Positions 53,332 through 61,300 of a stretch of 64,000 nucleotides of DNA are shown piece by piece. Position numbers and translations under genes: made by a program. The first letter of the stretch is position 1. Every line of letters begins with the position of its first letter. This DNA comes from Amoebophrya sp. A120. Its lineage: Eukaryota; Sar; Dinophyceae; Syndiniales; Amoebophryaceae. The notes under the pieces were generated by a model that had not been told where the DNA came from, made no database searches, and saw nothing but the letters and a program-made list of their open reading frames with translations. Where the stretch lies: NCBI GenBank assembly GCA_905178155.1, contig CAJINV010000010.1, positions 3,368,587-3,432,586 on the forward strand, written 5' to 3'.

Positions 53332-54248
53332 TCACGACGCATGCTTCAATATTAATCGCATGCCAAACAACCCTATACCGAGAGGCAGCCTCGCGCCGCA
53401 CCGTCCGCATTTGGCTACTCCAATCGCGTCAAGCGGTGTGTCGAAGTCCAACCCGTCTAGGCTGTGCCCCCCGGATCTGTTGTTCGGATCATTTTCCTCA
53501 TCCGTATCTATCAAATGTAGAAATGTCTGGGTCTGGAAGATTGCAACTTGTCATGCTGTTTTTGGACTGTAAAAAAGTGTGTATTGCATGACAAGCAAGA
53601 GGGGTACAATTTGTGCTACACGGACAGGGCATTTCTCATGCGGAAGGTGCATCAGGAAGCCGTCTGAAAGTCTGCGACGCTAGGTCACGCATTACAGGCA
53701 TCCTGGGTCGTGAAAAATATGCATGACAAATCTTGCATTCTTCCAGACCCAGACATTTTTACATTTGATAGTATCCCCGTCCATGCTAAACTGCTGCGCT
53801 TCCTGCGCGAGCCCATTTTGGTCAAGGGCGGTCAGGGAAACGAAACCGGACGGGTCTGTTATCGTTGGATGTGGCTGCAATTGTGAAAAATTTGCCAGTT
53901 TGTTATGCATCAAACAGCTGACAACGGACATTTATATTGCAGTTTCCACGACGCTGCTGCATGTGCATCGAATACGAAATCATAATCAGTACTGCTCTGC
54001 GGTGACGTCGCATACACCGCTCGATCCAACTTTTCCTTTAGCGCATTCCGCTCGTTCTGGGCTATCTGCAGTTTCTTCTGCTGGTCAAAGACTGCCTGTT
54101 TGCGGAGCTGCAGCTCCGTTTCCTCCACCTTGATTTGCTCTTCCGCGTGGCGGAGCTGGGTCTGGAGGAACTCGACTGACAGGTGTTCACCATCTTGCTC
54201 GGCATGATTTGGATTTTCTGGAAGAAGTCCGGTGGGCGAGGTGGCCAT
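53332..54248 (-). CDS. Gene E: small coiled-coil protein with one introner and one short intron
   Basis: Exons: 54248-53938, 53875-53771 and 53503-53332, giving 588 nt and 195 residues. ATG is at 54248 (MATSPTGLLPEN). Residues about 26-75 are a strong coiled coil (FLQTQLRHAEEQIKVEETEL and KKLQIAQNERNALKEKL). The end carries a C-x2-C (KCGRCGARLPLG) that could be half of a zinc ribbon. The first intron is short (62 bp), lies between two TGCA copies and is not GT-AG. The second is a family 1 introner. The frame closes at 53332, but the sequence just downstream looks coding in another phase, so the true C-terminus may be longer. No family is recognised. Confidence 0.6.
53509..53770. mobile_element. 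Introner E1 (family 1, 262 bp)
   Basis: The left end is TATCAAATGTAGAAATGTC and the right end is GACATTTTTACATTTGATA. The TSD is a perfect GTATC (53504-53508 and 53771-53775). Removal joins gene E exons in frame (…SMDGDT-DEENDP…). It also contains the family's internal CATGACAA motifs. Confidence 0.93.
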
Positions 54249-55358
54249 AATTTTTTAGGGTGTAAAAATTTTTCGGTAAGTAGGTGTAGTTCGCTCATTC
54301 GTTTTTGCGCGGATGAAGGGCAATACGCTCGTTGAGAAGTGACCTAGTTGAGGACTCGTGCCTTGAGATGGTCTTCGTGGCACAGATTTTTTTTCTGAGA
54401 TGCAGTGATTGAGAACACGCCGGCAGAGGGCAAATAGGTATTGGGAACGGGGTGAGGAAGCTGCTTATAATTTTTCGGTAAACGACACAAGTCAGAGTCA
54501 GTAGAAGAAATTTTTTGCCTAAATTACAGTCATGCGACTTCTCATGGCCCCAAAAAGTTTTAGAATACATGTGACGAAACAAATTGTAAACAGCTTACCG
54601 CTCAGAAGTCAAAGCCTATATGAAAATTCAAGTTGTAAAGCTAAACCAACGTTTTATACTGTGAATCCAAACAATAAATACTCACTGAAAAACCGAACGA
54701 AAACTACCTGCTGAAATCGTATTCTGATAAAATTTGAAAACGTTGTGCTGTTGAATAACCGGTAATTTTTGTAAAGAAAACTTGCCGTAGCAGAAGCGAA
54801 AAATGCTGATCCTGATTCGAACAGAAATGGTAGTGAAGCATGAAACTTGTTGTTCTAGGTCACAACGGAAGAAACAGACAAAAATTTGAAAAGTTGTAAA
54901 ACTGTGCAACGTGTCAAAAAAGGCTATCGAATTCGAAACTCAAACTCAAACTGAAATCGTAAAAACAAAAACTCCACTAAAAGCTGTGGAAAATAACGCT
55001 CAGGCTTCATTTTCCAGTATGACAGACTCTGTTCGAATAGATGAAAAGATCGTAAATTCAAAAAAACCTATACGTCTGCAACATAATTCATGCGAAAAGT
55101 CAATAAGTACCTGCCAAATGATGTAGATATTGCGAAGCTAGCAAGACAAAGAAAATATTTCACGGAAAGCCCCCCTTCGCCCGCGTATACGTAGTCGGCC
55201 CCATGTTCCCTCCCTGCGGATGTGGGTACGTCGGACCCGGTAGTTGTTGCCTGATAATTTTTTTTGTAGTGGCATCTTTACGCATCACAGATTTCCCTTG
55301 CATAGCAGTACCACATTCTCGCATGACAAACTCAACAATAACAATTCCAACTAATTTA
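54249..55358. other. Intergenic stretch between genes F and E
   Basis: About 1.1 kb, AT-rich from 54500 to 55150. No supported gene, introner or RNA feature. It contains the 3' region of gene F and the upstream region of gene E. Confidence 0.5.
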
Positions 55359-58300
55359 TTAGTACCTCGTGCTCATCATATTCCGGGGCACAAACCCCCC
55401 AGCTCCCGCGCTTTTCACCGCTTTATTACTGTTCTGACTCTGAAACCCCGGCGGCGGGTTTTCCCCGACCCAGGCAAAAGTAGCAGCTTCGACTAAATCT
55501 TTCGGATTATTCCCCAAAGAACTACTAGCATGATTCATGTTACCCTGCAGCTGCTGGTCCGTATCCATCCCCGGAGCCGTATGCGCCACGCGGTCGTATA
55601 TAAATTGCAAAAGTATCCATCGTACTAGTATAAACGCATTCCAAATTTTCCCAAGAAAAAAAATTCAATTTGTCATGCTATTTCAGGTAGAAAGTTGGAT
55701 TTGTCATGCGTATCTGCAATTAGTACGAGTACGATACTTTTGCACAGGATATCGTACCCCCGGAGCTCGTGGGCGTTCGCGGACGACGTCTTCCAAACAC
55801 TCCTATGCACTGCAAATATGTCTGGGTCTGGAAACTTGTGATGCTGGGTGGCGTATCATGAGGAGGCCACAAGTGCTGGCTCAGCAGGACAAGTTTCTGA
55901 GCTTGTAGGTGTTGCCTCTTCCCCATGACAAACTGCGTTCTTTCTGCATGACAGAAAAATGAGGATCTTGGGTAATACGTGCATGACAGATTTAAAGAGT
56001 CTCATGCCAGACAAGCATGACAAACATGCACTCTTCCAGACCCAGACACATTTGCACTTGATAACTCCCCTTCGGCAGATGCGGGTTCGTTCCGTGCGGA
56101 TCCGGCACCGGGCCCGGTGGAAGCATACCCGGCGGATAAGCTGCACCACCATTCGAAGATGAAGATGGCCCGTTCTTACTCGAAGCCGTGGAAATTTCCC
56201 GTTGCGGGAGCGGTTGATCACTTTGGAACGTGAAGACGTCTTCCTCCAACTCGCTCACTTCCCCACTGTTCATCCCCGAAGAAGAACCACCCTCGTTCAA
56301 GTTCTGGTACGCGCCCTCCGGTGGCAACCAGCGGCTTTTGCTGTTGGATTTCGGTTTTTCAGCCTGCTTCATCATCAGCCATTCGTCAAATTCGGTCGCA
56401 TATTGCTCTAATTCGTTTTCCGTGGGCATCAACTCCCCGTCTTCTTCCTCGGAAGTCGAAGTTGTGTTCTTCATCAAATTGTCCTGAACTACGGCTCCGA
56501 TCTCCGCATGGTCTTTCGAACTGCTCGCCTCACTGCAACTCAGCTTGCTGGACTTCACAGAATTCGAGCTTCCATCCTCCTCCGACTGCGATTTGGACTG
56601 CGATTTGCTTGACTTGCTTCCCCGCCGCTCCTGCAACCAGTTCCCGACGGCAAACGGGTCCACCAGCATGCGCGAATTGCAGATAAACACCATGATTTTC
56701 TGCTCCCGCTTCGACGGCTGCTTCCGCTTTTGTAGAAGTGTCGGTTCCGGTTGCCCGGTGAGTTTGTTTTTCGAATTCACCTTGCTCGCGTTGCTCATCG
56801 CGTACATGTAGTTGTAATGGTGCGGCGCGGACGAGGAATTATGCCCTCCAGAGCTGCTCACGGACTGCTTGTCCTTGCTCCGGGCTTTGATCGGAGTGGA
56901 GATGTTACTCGGGTTCGAACTCGAGGAACTGTGCGAAGGCACCGACGCCGGCGCCTTCCGGTAGTGGTTTCGGGTCGAGTTCACCATCCGGATCTCGGGG
57001 CCCACTGTCATGGACATCGCAATCCCAGAATCGTTCACTGCAGGCTGTCGGGAGATGTGCGGGTGGCCCCGGGGCCGCCGGGTCGGGATGTTGTCGGCGT
57101 GATGTTGGTGTCGGAATTGCTGCTGATTTTGGTGCTGCACTAAGTGTTGCTGCCCATGTTGAAGGTTTGGCGGCAAAACCGGCGGCGGCGCCATGTTGGG
57201 CGGCGGCGGCATCATCGGTGGGGGAATCATCATGTTCGGTGGCGGCATCATCGGCGGCCCCGCGAGCATCGCCGTCACCGGGGGCACAACGGCCGTTCCG
57301 GCTACGGTGGGCGGGAGAATCGGTGGCATCGCGGTGACGACTCCAGGAGGTGGCAACGGGCCGCCCGCCGGGGGATGCGAAGACCCTCCAGGAGCTGGAC
57401 CCCACTGGTGCAGCCCAGGGTGGTGCATCACATTGTTCATCGGCGCAGCTGCACTGTTGGAAGATGTAGTTGCATTTCCACCACCCACAGCTTGTTTCGG
57501 CGTTCCATTCATCGCGTTTTTCATGTTGTTAAACGAACTGTTCTTCGACGGCGAAAGAGAATCCCCTCCCTGCTGCGAGTTATTTGTTCCCCGCGAGGAC
57601 TTGTAACTCGCGGTGTAGTAGCTGCTCGAATTCGTTGGCGTGATCAATTCTTCCTCACCGGATGAGATGGCTGCTGGTGCACTAGTCTGGTTATGTACCT
57701 GTGCCAGCGGCGGTGCAACAGCACCGCCGGGAGTCGCATGATGTTGTTGATCTGCGCCTTGTTCGAAAAAGTTCGTTCCCGCGAAAACCGCCGGATCAAG
57801 TAACGAGTTCTGGCCCTCGATCGGGGAGAGAATCAGCATCGGGTCGAAGGAAAGAATGTCGTGGACGTTCGTCGACAGGTGATGTGCAGGGTGTTGATCT
57901 AAGTCAACAGCAGTGGTTGCACTAGTATTTGTATTTCCGGTAAGCGGTACGCCCGAAGCAGTTGTCAAATGCTCTTCGTTTGTTGTCGTGTCGCCGTAGT
58001 GCACCATGTGCTGGTAATTATTACCATCAACCCCTGGACCTTGGTGCTGGCCGTATTGATGTTCCATGTCCGAGCTGCTGTGCGGGTCACCCAAGTTATA
58101 CTGCTGATCTCCCGTGACCCACGGATCCGAGTGACCACCAACACCCGCTGTCACAAGGTCCTGCACCAAAAAATGCGGGCTGTTGCTGTTCAGATAGGCG
58201 GTCTCCTCAGCCGCCGTGATTCCCAATCCCATCTGCTGGTCCGTATTTTGCGTGATGTGCTCGGACGCGCCGGGCGTGAATTCGGTAACGGCCAGACTCT

Positions 58301-61300
58301 ATCAAATGCAAATATGTCTGGGTCTGGAAGAATGCGCGATTTGTCATGCAGCTTTTCCATCACCCATGAGGTCTGGAGTGCAGGACCTAGCATGACAGAT
58401 TCTGCGCGATCTCTCTCATGCCGTTCCTGCATGAGAAACTCCCTCCCGACTTGGTCAAACCTGGGCGACTTTTGGTAATCATGCAACACAGATTTTTGCA
58501 TGCTTCAGATTTAGCATGACAAGTTGCATTCTTCCAGACCCAGACACTTTTACATGTGATAGACTCGGCTTGGTTTGATACGGGTTATGGTCTACAAAGC
58601 TGCTGCTGTTGTTGTTGTTTCCTGCACTCGGGGGGGTCGCGTTCGGGTAGAATTCCTGGTAGATCCGGTTTTTGGAGAACGAGTTTTGGTTCGCGTCAAG
58701 AGTCGTGTAATTATGGTCAACATGCTGCTCATGCGGATCTTCCAGGTACGCAACCTGCTGCTCTTCAGTGGTCTCTTGCCCAGGAACAACATACGCAGCT
58801 TCTGCTGCGCAATATTCTTCTTCTCCCAGCATCACCGGATCAACTTCGTCCTCGTTTTCCGCCGAACCAACACCTTGCAGTTCCTGCTCCTGTTTCGCCT
58901 TCTCCGCAGCGTTTTGCAAGAACGCACGGAAAACCCCATTGGCGGTAGAGGCGAGCGGCGTGTTCAGAGTTTTATTGTTCGTCGGAGGGACTCCTACGAC
59001 AGCTCCAGGTGGAGCGAGTAACGCAGCCGCGCTTGATGTGGTCGTAGGTAAACCTTCGTTTTCCATCACCATAATTCCCTGCTCATGCGCTTGTCCTCCC
59101 AACAGCAACTTCTGGTGCTCCACCGACCCGGAGGAGCTCGCCTTCGAAGTGGATAATTCTGCTTGCAGCGACGCCGTGCCGGAGTGGTGCCTTGGGATAC
59201 AACTAGACGGTGGAACAACCTTAGTTGTACCGCCATCCACCTCTTGCGCGATCATGTTGCGGAACCTTTCGGTTTTCTTCGGCGATACGCAAATTCCAAA
59301 CTGCGTTTCCTCCAGCGCGTTCCCCTCCGTCGGCGTTTCGACGAGGGGCTTGTGTTGCAGCAAGGTTGTATCAGCCGTGGTCCCCACTGTGTCATCATGA
59401 GCCAAGCCACTTTTCTTGTTCATCTTCTCGGTGGTCAGAACATCGCTCTCCTCCTTCGGCAGCGCAGTGTCACCGTTAATACTCCCTCCTTCCCCACTGT
59501 CTACTTCCCCAGCACCACCAGAACTTCTACCGGAGCCCCCACTATTAAAGTCGTTCGGAAACAGCTGCCGCAACACCCAGTCCGTGTAGCCGTGCTTCGA
59601 GGGAGCCCTCATCCAGTCCTCACACTTCTTCTGCTCCGCGGTTTGTTCCGTCGTCAAAGGCTTCAAAGGGGAAGTAGGAAGGGGAGTGACTAACGTGGTC
59701 GAGGTCGTGGTCGTGGTTGGCGGCTGCTGCTGCTGCGTAACACTAACAGTCACAGGAGGTCCTCCGGCACCCGCCGGCGGCGAATGTGGCTGTAAACCCG
59801 CATCGACCATCGTTGGCATCAAAGGCGGCAGCAGCGCTTGCGTGGGCGTGTCATGGTCAACTACTACTGGGGACGTTGCATCAGCAGCAGCTTCAGCTAC
59901 TACTACGGCAGAATGCGTCGTCGTACTAAAGTCCTCGACCTGATAAACGTCCTCTGCAGGCACGTCAATTTCAATGTTAGCCGTAGCCGTAGTTGCCCCT
60001 CCAGCAGGCATCTTCTTGCCATCTTCCCGATCCTTCTTCATCTGTTCTTTCTCCTTGCCGTTCTCGTTACTGGTCGAGTACCCACTGCTGGAAGTGAAGA
60101 TTTCCTTACTGCTCGGACTGCTCTATCAAATGCAAAAGTGCCTGGGTCTGGAAGATTGCCAGGTTTGTCATGCATATGTTGCATGACCAATGACGCCTGT
60201 AATGCATGCCCTAGCATCCCAGATTTTTAAGAGGCTTCCTGATGCTTATTCCGCATGAGAAATGCCCTCCCCGTGTAGCACAAACTGGACTCCTTTTGCT
60301 AGTCATGCAAGACAGATTTTTTTGGAATCCAAAGACAGCATCACAAGTTACCGCCTTCCAGACCCAGACATTTTTACATTTGATATGCTCGTGATAGCCG
60401 TGCCCGTAGTTGCAGTGACATTATTCTTCGGCGCGGTCTCCGCGATAATATCAGCCTGGTTCATCTGATCATCCTGCTCGTTTTGATCCCGTGCAACTAC
60501 TCCTTCTTCAATCGCCTTCTCCAGTGAAGCTTGGATAGCACTTCGATGTGTTTGTTCATCTCCTACTCGAGCTGCCACATCACTCCCCTTTGGCGTAGTT
60601 TCCCCCATCACCAGTGCCTTGTCGATCACCCCCTGCAAATCGAAGCTTTCGCTGAAGGAGTTGTTTTCGCTACTGGAGCTCGATTGCTTCGACAGCTGCG
60701 GCTTGTGTTCTTCATTTCCCACGATAATTTCCGGCCCAGCAAGAACGGATGTCGCAACTTCCTCGAGCAGCTCAACGGGCGGTGGTGGCGCGGCTCCTTC
60801 AACCCGGGAGGTTGCTGTTGTAATACTGCTCGCTTCACGTTGTTCCGGGAGATGCACCGCTGCAGCCTGCTGTGTCTTTTGGTTTTCAGGCTCGTATTGG
60901 TGCTGCTGCGCATGCGGCCGCTGCTGTAAACCATTGAAACTGTACTGTTGGTGGTCATAATACTGTGCCGCGGCTGCTCCAGGGCTGCCTGCAACCTGCT
61001 GCACTCCTGGCGGTGGCGCAGGGTCGTACTGGTCGTAGATATTCTGGTGTTGATGCTGCTGTGCCCCCGCATTGACATGATTGTACGAGGACCCATGCCA
61101 GTTGTTCGCATGGCTGGTGCCTTCTCTTTGCTGCCACTGTGAAGATGTTGCTGTGTTGTAGCTGTGGTGGTTGTAGTATGAGGGCGATTGGGCCGTTCAC
61201 TCTAAAAAAAATCAAAAATTTTTTATTGCTATATTTGCATTACAAAAAGCATCTCAAGAGCTATCCCATAACGGCTGCTGTTGGGTGCGATCGGAGGCGA

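Noticed and set aside
56751-57665. Plus-strand Arg/His- and Gly-rich frames.
   Set aside because: They are shadows of gene F's Pro/Met/Gln-rich exon on the minus strand.
7844-60385. Recurrent 250-bp repeats that could be taken for a dispersed CRISPR-like or phage repeat system.
   Set aside because: The copies are single, far apart, have inverted ends and flanking duplications, and sit inside eukaryote-type genes. There are no spacers or cas genes.
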